A DNA stretch of 64,000 bases, taken from Madurella fahalii. Taxonomy: Eukaryota; Ascomycota; Sordariomycetes; Sordariales. The position numbers and the translations under genes are program-made. The notes beneath the pieces are model-generated. The model was not told the origin of the DNA and did not search any database. It worked only from the letters and a program-made list of their open reading frames with translations. The stretch is taken from contig CM056877.1 in NCBI GenBank assembly GCA_029876055.1, positions 744,001-808,000 on the forward strand, given 5' to 3'. Each line of letters begins with the position of its first letter. The first letter of the stretch is position 1. This document shows, in pieces, positions 1 through 10,784 of this stretch.

Positions 1-1200
1 CTTCTATAGTTATAACAAACGATATTACGTCCTAGTCGTGCTAGCGGAGCTTAGGCGCCTCTCTTAATAGACTCTGGTACTATAGGGGGTCTAGTAGGGG
101 TTACAGTCGGGAGCGGTATCCCGAAGTCCCTTCAACCTACTGACTGTCCTTAATCCGATAAGTAGTACTTACTAGCTACTAGTAAGTAGTAGGTAAGGTG
201 GCTTAATAGGTAATCGCTAGGCGAATCTCCCTATAGAACTTCGGGAGGAGGCCAATTACCCGCTAACTCTCCTCTATCTAGTAGGGGAGGTCGGCAGTAA
301 TAGTTATATATCGATCTACGAATTCCGTTACCGTCTCGTCGTCGTATTAACGTAGGTTATCAAGCTATATAGCTGTAGAGAGGGCACGCGTCTCCGGATC
401 TGAGAACTGACTACGAAGGAACTTAACGAATTCCTCTTACGTTACTAGGGCAGGGTTAAAGGAAGAGTCCTTTTCCTACTTAGTAATATACTTAACCTAG
501 GCGTTTTTAGGGGTCCTATATAGGCAGCTTACTGTATATATAATGCAGTCGCTGCTTAGAACGTTGCCGAGAAGGCGAAAGTTCGCTTTACAGTCGAAAA
601 GAAAGTTGCGAAGAGCAGTTGCATTAGACCTATTGTACGTAGGATAGGTAAGAGTCGGGGTCTTCCACGTCACTCTCACCTATACGACTATCCTAAGCTA
701 CTGGGACGCCACGCTCGTAGGGGTCGTAGGAGCGGGCTCAGGAGGGGTCAAAAGGGCCTCCCGGGATAGATCTACTATAGGATTAGCTAGAGGCACTGGT
801 TCTGCGCACGTTGATTCTAATAGAGGAGTAGCTTAAGCTCAGCTCTCTTATAGCGTAGTACAGCCTCCCGGTGTACGACAGTAATCTGCTTGTCGAGCCG
901 TCGTTCCTTATCAAGTAGTCGCTGTCAAAAGGGTCAGGCGCTAGTCCAAGGATCAAGATCACAGGATCTAGTGCAGAAGTCAAATGTATTCTAGTTAGCT
1001 AAAGCAGGCTGGCAGCTAACTGCGCCACTGTACGGACGTCATCCTGTACGCGTATCTCGTCTATAAAAGGAGCAAACTCTCCAGCAAAGATAGACGGGAG
1101 ACAGAACACAGACGACAGAACACAGGGACAATCAACACAATAAGATAACACACAAAAAGACACAATCAAGAGAAGACACACAAAAATCCTCAACTGTCAT
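1..1200 (-). mobile_element. Decayed Ty3/gypsy-type retrotransposon, gag region (RIP-like damage)
   Basis: Read on the minus strand, this stretch gives a broken retrotransposon Gag. The segment at 679-497 holds the motif LRNFLFDCKANFRLLGNV, and the frame continues toward 300 with FVKFLRSQFSDPETRA and then VTEFVDRYITITADLPY. That order is typical of the capsid-like domain of fungal gypsy elements. The frame is interrupted by TAG codons where CAG or CAA would be expected, and the DNA is unusually rich in TA; CpA-to-TpA change is the known signature of repeat-induced point mutation. A leader-like A/C-rich stretch lies at about 1,080-1,190. No protease, reverse transcriptase or integrase is visible because the element runs off the left edge. 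It is not a functional gene. The class is moderately certain; the element boundaries are not defined. Confidence 0.72.
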
Positions 1201-2480
1201 TTCCCAAGATTCAGAGGTGCCGTGTTTCAGACAGTCGCTGCTGTTGCTCAGATAGGGGTACGTCCGTCTGCGCTATAGGAGAGCGGTTGATAAGCGGCTC
1301 GTCCGTAGGTAGGCGCCTTTAGGTTATGCTGAGGGAATCAAGGACCTGAGTGTCCGAAATCTCAGGAATATCAGGAAGCTGTGCGATGCTGGAAGGCTAG
1401 CTATTCGACGTAAACGAGCCTTCTGTTTCGCTTACAAGCTGATTGAGAGTAGCGCGCTGACGTCTCGGTGCTATGCTCGCCCTGGACGGTCTAGTCGCCT
1501 GGAAGGCAAAGAGTTCAACGTGTGAGGGTCAAGGACCTAAGGGTAGTAGGACCAGAGTGCCTGGGTACGAGCAGTATATGCACAACGTAGGAGCAGAGTG
1601 CTCGTTAGGGGTAGGATGGTAGTCTCGTTAAACTCTGTCTCTCTCCTAAGTCCTGTCTTCCACCCCCCTCCTTATGCCCTGCGATGACAGCGTCTGGGCT
1701 CACTTACTCTACTCGCTGCCCCGTTATCGACCTTGCTTGTGCGCTTCTTCAACGCTCCTCTGACGCGATATCCTCGCCCTTCTGGCCTAGCGTTGTTGTT
1801 GCTTTTGCGACCCCGCCGGCGCTGCGGCTTCGGGACTTCCGTCCTGCGCCTACGCCGACCTTACCTAGCCGGTCCTCACACCAACATCTAAATCTATAGA
1901 GGAATGATTGTGATTGCCAATGACCCGAAATTGCACCATGAACTCTATACCTACAAGGCAGGTACTAGATGGTGATCTAATGTTTGGTATATTTTTTATT
2001 GTTTATTTAATTTTTTTTTTTTTTTCACGAAATATAAGCAGCTATAGGAAGCTGAGGTAATGTGCCGCCTTATTTTGTAATTTTAAAGGGTATGTTGACT
2101 GCCATGGGACTACGAGTATAGCTTAATATTTGGTTTTCAGGTTCGTCTCTCTGTGCGAGGCCTACCAACTGAGCTTGTACAATATCCTGCTTGTTCCCTC
2201 AATCTGCTGTAAGAATTTTGATGATATCCATGAGGTGTCACAATTCGACCAACTAGCCTATCGGAAGGCGGACGAGAAGTGTGGGTCCCTTGACCAAGAC
2301 ACCTTGCGGAATCCTCTCAGACGTAGGGACCCGGACGGATTCGTCACAGGAGGCTGTGGCAAGCTAGCGAGAGAGACTCTGTGGTGGCTAGCTGTACGAC
2401 TTGCAGTAGCCCTACCAGTTCCACCTCACAGTTTATTATGTGGTTCAATGCCTAATTATCACAGTCGAAATGTACTTAGC
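1201..2480. other. Intergenic spacer beside the retroelement relic; no gene seen
   Basis: Only short frames lacking fungal protein features are present, including one of 71 codons at 1,684-1,899. A T-run of about 15 bases sits near 2,021-2,036. Part of the stretch nearest the gag relic may be its 5' LTR, but I could not find matching repeat ends. Confidence 0.4.
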
Positions 2481-2636
2481 TGGTGAAGTGGGGAATAGTG
2501 CACTGGCCGGATAGCACTCTAAGACAACTCCGGGACTTCGGGTCCGGCGGTGTAGGTCCGGGGTATCGGGTTCCCGGCCCTCCGGGCTGGATCAGGTGAT
2601 CGGACTGAGGACCTACTTTTTTTCTGTATTTAAGAC

Positions 2637-2669
2637 TGTCCTGACTGTCGGCCTTGACAGTCAGGGACA
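2637..2669. repeat. Near-perfect inverted repeat (hairpin)
   Basis: The arms at 2,637-2,649 and 2,656-2,669 are complementary apart from one bulged base and flank a 6-base loop, GGCCTT. It lies a few bases downstream of the TATA-like sequence, so a transcript starting there would begin with this hairpin. Confidence 0.7.
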
Positions 2670-2738
2670 ATCAAGATCAACAGTTCAACCAATTCTTTCT
2701 TTCGATTTGCTTGCTCCATTGGGAGCTGTCTTTGCGGC

Positions 2739-2758
2739 CTCCCTCTGATCAGAGGGAG
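2739..2758. repeat. 20-bp perfect palindrome
   Basis: CTCCCTCTGA followed directly by TCAGAGGGAG is self-complementary over 20 bases with no spacer. It sits in the LTR-like block; its function is unknown. Confidence 0.8.
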
Positions 2759-2900
2759 TCCTGCCTGTCTTTGTTGCTACTTTGGTCCAAGCCGCGTTGC
2801 TGGGAATCCTGGTTTGTTGTCGGGTTTCTCAGTCGTTGTCCCTCCCCTTGTTTTGTTATCTTGTTGTTTTGTTGATGGAGTGGATGTGTGTTTTCCGCTC

Positions 2901-4951
2901 CATTTCACTGGTCAAAGCACTGCATCTAAGTACCTAATGTGCAGCAAGTGGCCCATTTCTTGAAGCAGGAGAAGGCAAATCTCTTTGTTCCTAGCACTGT
3001 GATGTCTACCGGTGCTATTGAAGAGCCAGAGTAACAATTGCGAGATGTATGACCCTGATGACATAGCAGCCAAACCACATGGCTAGTCTCGTTTATCCAA
3101 GCCTGGGCCCAATAACTGCTACCTAAGACTGGTCTAGAATACAGAGGCGCGGCTTCACTCTCCCTTGCACGGCCTTTCCCGTAAAACATTCATTCTTACC
3201 CGCTATTGGATGCTCCGACCTTGGGCTGAGCGAGCCCGTTAGCTATGATATTGAGGCCCTACCCTACACTTGCTATAGCGAGGGCGACCAAGTTGCTGCC
3301 AAATTAAGCTGCATTGTAGCATTGCACAATATGCACATATAGATGTGTTAGACAATTAAATGAGAGCATATGATTATTCCTCCTGTGCACAATATCTAGT
3401 ATGTGGACCAAAATTAGTAGATTGCGCATCCCACCAGTTTATCGACACCGAGCGCGCCTGCTTGGAAGCTATGCCCCAAGCTTGATAACAGCTTTGCACT
3501 GGCCGTAGAAAAAGCTCACGAGGTGAGAGATAGATGGTGGTAGCGCAGATGGACAGGAGTCTGAGAAGTAACCAACTGTGTACTGCCGCAAATGGAAGGT
3601 GATAGGAGGGTGGTGGGCAAGCAGCGCCACACTGCCAAAAGGGTCTCCGGGTTAGAGTCGGTGTATAGACAGTACGATTGTGGAATGGAGGATCTAGTTC
3701 TACTCACGCCGTCGTAGCATAATGCTCAGCGGGCCACGACGTGGTCCGGCCCCAGACGTCAAGCGACAACAACGCTAACAACCGACACCACGTGCATCAT
3801 CGAGGAACCCGATTTTATCTGATTGTATACCGATTGTCACACAAAGATAAACCATGCCCCATACTTCCCATCGATGTCGGTATCTTTAATAATCATAAGG
3901 AGGTTAAACCCTCTCGGTAAGGTTCGTCACCAACTGCATACCGAGTGTGGCTCGATTCTGCCATGGTCGTATCTTCGAGCAAGCGGGGGCCGAGTTTGTT
4001 CCGCTGACTGACCGGCCTCGGATATATTCTAGCTGCCAAGGTCCCGGTTAGCTTACGGCTATCACAAAGGTGGGCACGAGCATTGCGGCTAATCAGAGGG
4101 CATCACACACGCAAGGCGGGTTGCGGCCGTGAAATTCTCTCATGGCTCAATGCCAGGATTCGTGAATATGACGCAAGGGGAGAGGGTTAATCCGCATCAA
4201 TGCTATCCATTCCCGGGCTATCGGAAATTTACCTGTGGGCAGTTTTAAGAACTTGCATGTTCTAGGTAGCCTCTGGCAGGGTATCATACTGTCGCTGCGG
4301 GAGAGATAAGTAGTATGTCCTTCCCGCTTTAGCCGTCTTAGAAAATATCTTTACTTGGTAGTTGTCTGCCCGGCCCGCTCACCGGGCCGGGGTCTTTCGC
4401 CGGCCGGCCTAGGCCTTTGGGTAGTTACATTCATTGGCTAGGTCCGGAATATCCATGCATCCGCGGATCTTCTGGTGGGTTACATGCCTTGGCTCAACCT
4501 AACCTGGCCCACTTGAGTTCATGGTGGAGGTTGATATACCTGGCTACTTATGCCCCTGGCATTTGGTAGCAATCCTGGGTTGCCAAGATGGAATGTTCTT
4601 CGAAGGACCCGACAGTCGCAGAGAACGAGGCGTTGTGCAACATGACTTAGATTGCCGCGGGTCGTTGCAATAATGCCATACCCTTGAATCTCCTATTGGG
4701 TAATATAGCGTAAGGGCTGCCGAGGCGGCTGATGGCGGTGTTGATAGTGCGCCTTATTACATAGGAGCCGAAATCGTGGTCGTCAGTTATCATCATTACC
4801 CCGCTCATTTAAAGAGACTAGTTACTGTTCGTCGCATTTAATACTGGTGAGCTTTCCCCTGACCTCGGCCTGCTGGGCGACCGTTAAACCTTACTGCTTT
4901 TCTGCTTCCCTAGTCATTCACCCTCCCGCAAGGAGAACAACCTGTATAGCC
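2901..4951. other. Gene-poor spacer upstream of the eqolisin-like gene
   Basis: I see no convincing gene on either strand. The frames are short and have no recognisable domain. The last few hundred bases presumably hold the promoter of the gene starting at 4,952. Confidence 0.5.
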
Positions 4952-5770
4952 ATGTGGCCGACGACACTCGCCGCCACCATGGCGCTCCTCCTGATGGCCG
5001 CCGCAGCTGACACAGAGTCTATCCAAGGCGGCGCTCTCTACACTGTCCCAAGCGGCAGCAGCGATACCATTACTTCAATCAGCGGCACCTTCCGCGTCCC
5101 AGAAGCATCAATCCCCCTTATTGGCCCGACATCTGGCCATGAAGGCATCTATGGGTTCTCCATCTGGGTCGGCATCGGCGGTTACCAAGGGTTCGGCTCA
5201 GCTTCTGCATGCCCGGAAACGTCGGGCGCGCTGCGCGCAGGCATCGACGTCTACTATAACGGCTTCTCAGACCGTCCTATGACTCCATTCGCGTGGTATC
5301 AATTCGGTCTCGCGGGGAACGGCGCCTTCGCGTACGCGGGCTTTAACCTCGAAGCCGGCGACCTCATCCGCATTACCGTGAATACAGAAGAAGGCAATCT
5401 CACAGCCATTGTTGAGAACTACGGAAAGGTCGACTCAACCGCTGGCAGGACCCCGCTCCAGCGTGAGCCACCAACCTATGGAATCCAGGGTGATATAGCC
5501 AGCACGCTGTGTCGGACTGAGGCTGGGTGGATTGTGCAGGACCATATGACGGAGACGGAGCCGGCGGAGCCGGTGGTCATGGCCAACTTCACCGATATAA
5601 CGTTTACCGAGATGAGCTTCCAGACGAGCTCGGGTGCAAGCGGCGCGGTGACGGCGGCGAAGCCGGTTAATATCAATCTGCCTGAGCAAGGTGGACAGCT
5701 TACGGACTGCTCGACGGTTAATGAATCTGAGTTTCGTTGTCGACGGGTGGTGGTCGGGGCAAGCCCATGA
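4952..5770 (+). CDS. Secreted glutamic-peptidase (eqolisin, G1/A4) homologue lacking both catalytic residues
   Basis: This is a single exon of 272 residues. The frame is open upstream, but only through a GTG; the ATG at 4,952 starts a hydrophobic signal peptide (residues 1-19, LAATMALLLMAAAA). A second ATG at 4,979 has a near-ideal context (gccgccaccATGG). The body follows the eqolisin beta-sandwich: SGTFRVP at 44-50, the SIWVGIGG strand at 70-77, FAWYQFG at 113-119, GDLIRITV at 136-143, LCRTEAGWIVQD at 186-197 and a final TDC. Cysteines are at 87, 187, 253 and 263. In active eqolisins the catalytic Gln lies in LQTG and the catalytic Glu in AEWI; here the equivalent positions read LRAG (Arg95) and AGWI (Gly192). 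I infer a secreted pseudo-enzyme, or a member with a changed function. The family call is firm; the inactivity is inferred from motif alignment by eye. Confidence 0.8.
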   Translation: MWPTTLAATMALLLMAAAADTESIQGGALYTVPSGSSDTITSISGTFRVPEASIPLIGPTSGHEGIYGFSIWVGIGGYQGFGSASACPETSGALRAGIDVYYNGFSDRPMTPFAWYQFGLAGNGAFAYAGFNLEAGDLIRITVNTEEGNLTAIVENYGKVDSTAGRTPLQREPPTYGIQGDIASTLCRTEAGWIVQDHMTETEPAEPVVMANFTDITFTEMSFQTSSGASGAVTAAKPVNINLPEQGGQLTDCSTVNESEFRCRRVVVGASP

Positions 5771-7094
5771 CCGGTTGCGAGTTCGAAACGAAGACTTGAA
5801 ATTTTATCCGCAGGAAGCGGCAGCGGGCTCCATAGAACACCCGGTAACTGAGGCAATGAAATTGGAAATCTTATTCGTTGGCGCTACATATAGCTCGATG
5901 TCCTTGCATATTTCCCCTTGCAAACACAAGGGGCCGAACGATGCGTAAGGAGTTGCGAGGAATGGTGGCAAGATAGAGCAGGTGCGTTACTTCGGCCGCA
6001 TCTCTAGTTTCATCAGAAATCCAAGTAACAAGAGGAAAGCTAGTTAAATAATTGTCGAGAGAACCTTACAGATAGTCCTCTGCCAGTTCCTCAACATGGC
6101 CTCAAGAATCCGCTTTTATTCCACATTGAAGACCGGTAGGTTCGAAGAGCGGTAGAGTTACCGTCAAAAACTGGAGACAAATGCTCTTCGACGGCCTTAC
6201 CACCCCTGTTCCTTCCTCCTCTTGCAGCAAATGTATATCGACACGGTGAGCGTCGAAAGAACGCTACCTCTGACTGACGGCTTAGTCAGGATAGGGTTTG
6301 AATGATAGCCGAGAACCATAAGGACCCCATAGAGTGCGCATGGGAACCAGCATGCTTAGAGGGTGGTAACACAAGGCACCGAGCTAAACAGGAGCATCGC
6401 GAACCGGTGGGTTTTCCTTTAAGGACGGATCCCAAGACGCCCATGCGTCTTGTCGAGTTTCACAACACTATAGCGCGTTGTCTAACAGGACTTGTCACAC
6501 TTTCCATAAACCATTGGGCTATAACCCCGAGACTTTACCAAAGCTGTCCTTGCTTGAAAACAAGCTGATGGCTGCAGATGCTCACAGTTGTACAAGGTTG
6601 GATAAGGAACATGATCAAGGATCCAGATTGCCCGATTGCGCACGCTTCCTGTAGCAAGTTACGGAGCAGCCCACACTGGCAATACTGACTAGGTAACTTG
6701 ATTTCCCAACGCCGGATACGATGAAGTCGTAGAGATTTTGAAACAAGCAGGCTGGCCGCGAGATACCAATGTTGTAGAAGACCTGATATTCTGTGTGGCA
6801 TGCAGCGGACGCGACAGGACCCGTCGAGGTGCAAGATGAGCCTGGGCACGGAGGCTTACTACCCCTGCATTGCTGGCCAGGTCGAGGATTGGCATTGACC
6901 TTTTGGTTGCCCTGTCCACCGGGCCGTCCTTCGCCCGCGGGCGCCGTTTTACTCTTGGCGTGCCAGTGTTTAATTAAACTCGGGCCCCGTCTGGCTTCGC
7001 CGCAATCCAGAGCCTCTTCGCTCTTCTCGACAAATCCAACCCTACCTTACTGCTCGCTGGGTGACGCACTTGTTCTTATTCCTCTATTGTCACA
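5771..7094. other. Intergenic spacer; no gene seen
   Basis: No reading frame with domain features is visible. The last hundred bases before 7,095 are pyrimidine-rich, like a fungal 5' leader. Confidence 0.5.
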
Positions 7095-7448
7095 ATGGAC
7101 TTCAAGATGGATATTGATAACCCCCGCAAACGGTGTCGTGGAGAGCCGGCCCTGGACGATCTCGGGGGCCGGGCCCAACCCGCGAAGAAGACGCGACACT
7201 CCGACATGCCCACATCAGCACGTGACCCTTCACCATCATTATCCATCGCGACAAATGAGAGCACTCCCTCTACACCAGCATCAATCGAGGGGTCCAACGA
7301 CCATTTCCGTACTAGGGTTAGCGAATGGCGACCACAAGCATCCGAGCCTCAGCCTCGATCCCAGTGCACAATTATCTCGGGTTTCAACCAGTCGCTGCGA
7401 CACGAGCATCTTGTGCAGAGTTATCCTAGAGTTTGGGGGTCTCGTTAG
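7095..7448 (+). CDS. Small hypothetical protein, possibly a truncated gene
   Basis: This 117-codon frame begins with a good-context ATG (cacaATGG) after a pyrimidine-rich leader. The first 50 residues look like genuine fungal coding sequence: a MDIDNPRKRCRGEP-like basic stretch that could be a nuclear localisation signal, then a second basic stretch (PAKKTRHSD), then a Ser/Thr/Pro-rich linker. The C-terminal third looks less gene-like and the frame ends abruptly. I do not recognise the family. It could be the surviving 5' end of a longer regulatory protein, or a chance frame. Confidence 0.35.
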   Translation: MDFKMDIDNPRKRCRGEPALDDLGGRAQPAKKTRHSDMPTSARDPSPSLSIATNESTPSTPASIEGSNDHFRTRVSEWRPQASEPQPRSQCTIISGFNQSLRHEHLVQSYPRVWGSR

Positions 7449-7991
7449 GTATGTGTGTCCGACTGCATCTAGGCGATGCAATTGTGGTGGTGCTGATATA
7501 TCAAAGTGAGGTCAAATGTCAAAATCAACCACTGCCTCTGTTGCGGAAGGTGGGGAAACTGGCGGGCGAACTGGACACCTCATTTTGTCCGCGGGGCGAG
7601 TGGAGTTCGAACCCCTCAGAGCAACTTTTTGTCTTAACCGGGTTACCTGCATTACCCATCCCAACCGGGATTTTGTAGATTCTTAACTGTCTTATAGCGG
7701 AGTTTTCTTTCAGCGGATAGGGTTTTCCTATTTTGTACCAACATTCTAGACCTTGGGTTTTGCATTAGATTTGAAGCCAGGGCACTAATAAAGGTTCTTC
7801 TCGCTTGCTTGTCCCGGTTTTCCAAGTCAACCGCCAACGAACAATACAGGCTCTGGATAGAGAATGATGTCATTGCCCGAACGCGGGATTATCTCTCCCA
7901 ACAACGCTACTACACCCGGCTCCTGTGTAAATACAGATATACGATACCATTTCGGTGGTGGCCAGGCCGTTTGTCTAACCTTCTCCATAAC
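7449..7991. other. Intergenic region and promoter of the SAM carrier gene
   Basis: No gene is visible. GAGTTCGAACCCCTC near 7,608 looks like a tRNA T-arm, but no other tRNA arms can be paired around it. Confidence 0.5.
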
Positions 7992-9105
7992 ATGAGGGAG
8001 AACTCGCACACAGAAATACTAGCGGTTAGTGACTGCATGGACCGTGCCCATATCGAGATGCCGGACTCTCATTAGTTCATGACATACCAGGCTGGCGCCG
8101 TGGCAGCGTTCACGGTCGATCTTCTTGTTTACCCCCTGGATACAATCAAGACGCGCTATCAGAACCGACAGCTCGCCATCGGATGGGCAGCGCTCAAAGA
8201 AGTAAAAGGGCTGTACCAGGGCGTTGGGAGCGTTGTATTTGCAACGCTTCCAGCTGGTGAGTCCAACGCTCTACGGATCCCACTCACCTCGGAAACCATG
8301 ATACTCACCACACACAACAGCGGCGATCTTTTTTGCGAGCTACGAGTCAAGCAAATCAATACTCGCGCACTCTCTGCCCACCGCAATTCCGCAGCCGGCC
8401 ATCCATGCCCTCGCCTCGGCTGGTGCCGAGCTGGCTTCATGCCTTGTGCTCACCCCCGCCGAAGTGATTAAGCAGAACGCCCAAGTGATGCGACAGTCCG
8501 AAGCTTCTCGGCGTGGCCAGTCCTCCTCTCTCCTTGCCCTTCGTATGCTCCAGCGTAGTGAGGGCGGCTTGACACGAAGGCTGTGGACGGGATACACCGC
8601 CCTAGCTGCCCGAAACCTGCCCTTCACCGCGATGCAGTTTCCGATGTTTGAGGTTTTCCGTGGCTACCTTTGGGAGTGCCGACGGCACCGCATTCCTGGC
8701 ACATCGTCACTTCCTATCCTCGGGTCCCCAGACAAACGTGGACTCCAGCAACGGAGGGAACGTCTTCAATCCCTACTTGTCGAGACGGGTCTAATAACAG
8801 GAGGGGCTGCTGCCGCTTCCGGCGCCCTTGCAGCAACGATAACAACCCCTGCAGACGTGGTCAAGACTAGCATCATGCTAGGAACCGGGGGCTCCTTGGA
8901 TACTTTAACCGATCGCAGTACCCATGCACCCCGAGCGGTCAGGAGAAGAGGATTGGATGTGGGAAGAACTATCCTGCGAGAGAGCGGAATTCGTGGCCTG
9001 TTCCGAGGCGCTACGCTGCGTGCCGCATGGGCAGCTCTTGGAAGCGGGCTTTATCTGGGCTCGTACGAGGTGACCAAGATCTGGCTAAAACATCGTCTGA
9101 ATTGA
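7992..9105 (+). CDS. PET8: Mitochondrial S-adenosylmethionine carrier (Pet8/SLC25A26-like)
   Basis: Three exons: 7,992-8,024, 8,091-8,256 and 8,321-9,105, encoding 327 residues. The start was chosen because the ATG at 7,992 plus an 11-codon exon splices in phase onto AGAVAAFTVDLLVYPLDTIK, the usual first helix of SAM carriers; a later ATG at 8,079 would cut this helix. The protein has three mitochondrial-carrier repeats with signatures PLDTIK, TPAEVIK and TPADVV and the paired RGLFRG-type motif in the third repeat. This family exchanges cytosolic SAM for S-adenosylhomocysteine across the inner membrane, supplying mitochondrial methylation and lipoate/biotin synthesis. The middle region (RRHRIPGTSSLP onward) is longer than in minimal carriers. 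The carrier family is certain; the substrate is inferred from the first repeat (VDLLVYPLDTIKTR). Confidence 0.82.
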
Positions 9106-10027
9106 GAAGAAAGAACGGCTCTGTTTGATTTCAAGTACGGTCGCTGCCTGCATTCGAGGTGCCTCGGATGCGGAAACAGGACCGTTTGCTTCGGACCGTC
9201 TAAAACTAAGTCGGGCCATTGTATGTTGATGGCGTCCCGTCCTCACCCATGCGCTCAAGACGCAGGGCGCACCTTGGGCGTGGTACGGTCGTCCGATACT
9301 TTCCGCCGATATTGCAGCAGCTTCTGGCTCTTGTGCAATCGAGGTTTTATACGCCCCTTGTTAGGTGCGTGAGCAGAAGAGTTGAAAACAACCCGGACTG
9401 GACGATCGGCGATAAGAACGGGTATCGGACGCTCGTGGGATGTGGTACGTCGTTTTTGCCGGGTCGCCCCACCAAGGTTGAGACCGCCAACATCCCGTGT
9501 CCAGCGGTGAGTATCCTAGAAATGGGAGGCACTTATCTGTTCCTCTTCTCTGATTACTGTGTAGAGACCGACTTGAAGAATGGGGCTGAATAATATTGCT
9601 GCTGGCCTTTTTACTTCCTGCCTGACAAAGGATGCCGATAAGACCGGGCCTCTGCAATGACACCACCCTCGCAACTGATGGCGCGATCTGTAGAATTCCA
9701 GCAACATGCCGAAGCGATTTTCCTTCCGCTGCCTCCGGAGGATATAGATCGGTTGCAGTGCCGTGGCCAGACACTATGAATTGTTTGGAGCATACCATCA
9801 GCTGCCTTTTTTCCGTAGATTTTGTCCATTGTAACCTCCGTGTCCCCGACGCTACTGTTCGACCACACCCGTCGCAAGTCTTCTCCATATTGCTCACGCC
9901 TTCCAACCTAATACCCCGGGATTTTCACTCATATAACTGCTGAGCCTCTTTCTCGGACCGTCTCTTCTTCTACCGTCCCCCCTTTCGCCACCTGCGGTTC
10001 TGTTGCGTGTAACCAACCACCGTTATC
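9106..10027. other. Intergenic spacer between SAM carrier and UPF0643 genes
   Basis: The overlapping frames on both strands look like chance. The pyrimidine-rich run at about 9,950-10,010 (ctctttctcgg...cttcttctaccg) is probably the 5' leader of the next gene. Confidence 0.5.
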
Positions 10028-10784
10028 ATGACTGTCTTGAAGGGGTCCGGCGCTGTGGTTGAAAGGCAGGTGCCGCCCTTCCAGCGGCTAGACACCAGAA
10101 GCCCGGGTGTCATGATCCACCGGTCCAAGGTTTCTGCCGCTGCGCAGAAGCCTGACCAGAACAGATATCTTGTTGTCTCGCCATACACTGAGCAGGAGCA
10201 TCTTCTCGACCTCGAGAGCCTCGATGTCGAGAACCGGCTCCTGGCACTCTCATTGACCAAAATGAAGTGCCTGCGAGAGGATTATGCCACTGCGCCGTAT
10301 ATCGAGACGTTCAACTGGGACGAGATCATCGCAACTTTGCGGATGCTCGCCCGGGAGATGAACCATGAATGGAATGAGACTTCGTTCTTCGTTGTCACGT
10401 TTCGTTCCCAGATACCACCTACAACGGTATATGGCGAGCTGGGAACGCTGGACAAAGCAGCCCACTCAGAGGCCACAGCAAGCGGCGGTTTCCTGAAGTA
10501 TGCCGCAGTCCTAAACAACACTCCTCCACCCGCCAGCTGAATGCGCACTTCCTAACACTTGTCATCGCAGGTACTGGTTCGGGACTCCCAACACCGAGGG
10601 TCGCAACTTGGCGACGTGCATTTGGAGGTCACAGGAAGACGCAAAGAAAGGAGGCGTGGGCCCCGCTCACCGCAAGGCGGCTGGTGCTGCGCGGTCTTTG
10701 TATTCGTTCTGGAAGATCGACCGTTATCGGCTGACCATTGGAGATGGCATCAAGAGCTGGGCTATCACCGAGTGGACTGACTGA
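10028..10784 (+). CDS. UPF0643 family protein
   Basis: Two exons, 10,028-10,497 and 10,571-10,784, give 227 residues. The intron (73 bp) splits the Lys codon of GFLKYWFG. Features seen are a central FNWDEIIATLRMLAR helix (about residue 95), FFVVTFRSQ, and a C-terminal YWFGTPNTEGRNLATCIW block followed by a basic GPAHRKAAG segment and WAITEWTD at the end. These match the fungal UPF0643 family (S. pombe PB2B2.08 type). No enzymatic role is known to me; the conserved basic patch and tryptophans could bind a nucleotide or other ligand, but that is a guess. It is transcribed in the same direction as its neighbours. Confidence 0.75.

Larger units (their letters stand above)
2481..2900 (+). mobile_element. 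LTR-like block (possible solo LTR)
   Basis: A TATA-like TATTTAAG at 2,627-2,634 is followed by a stem-loop at 2,637-2,669, then an A/C-rich leader, a 20-bp perfect palindrome at 2,739-2,758, and a T-rich tail. A promoter followed immediately by structured R/U5-like sequence resembles fungal LTRs. No coding sequence for an element is attached, and I could not find terminal TG...CA ends with a target-site duplication. It may be a solo LTR or an unrelated structured spacer. Confidence 0.35.

Noticed and set aside
4847..4951. Longer N-terminus of the eqolisin-like protein from position 4,847
   Set aside because: That start is GTG, and the extra 35 residues lack signal-peptide character; the ATG at 4,952 opens a proper signal peptide.
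7600..7635. tRNA-like GAGTTCGAACCCCTC
   Set aside because: Only the T-arm motif is present; no acceptor, D or anticodon stems can be paired around it.
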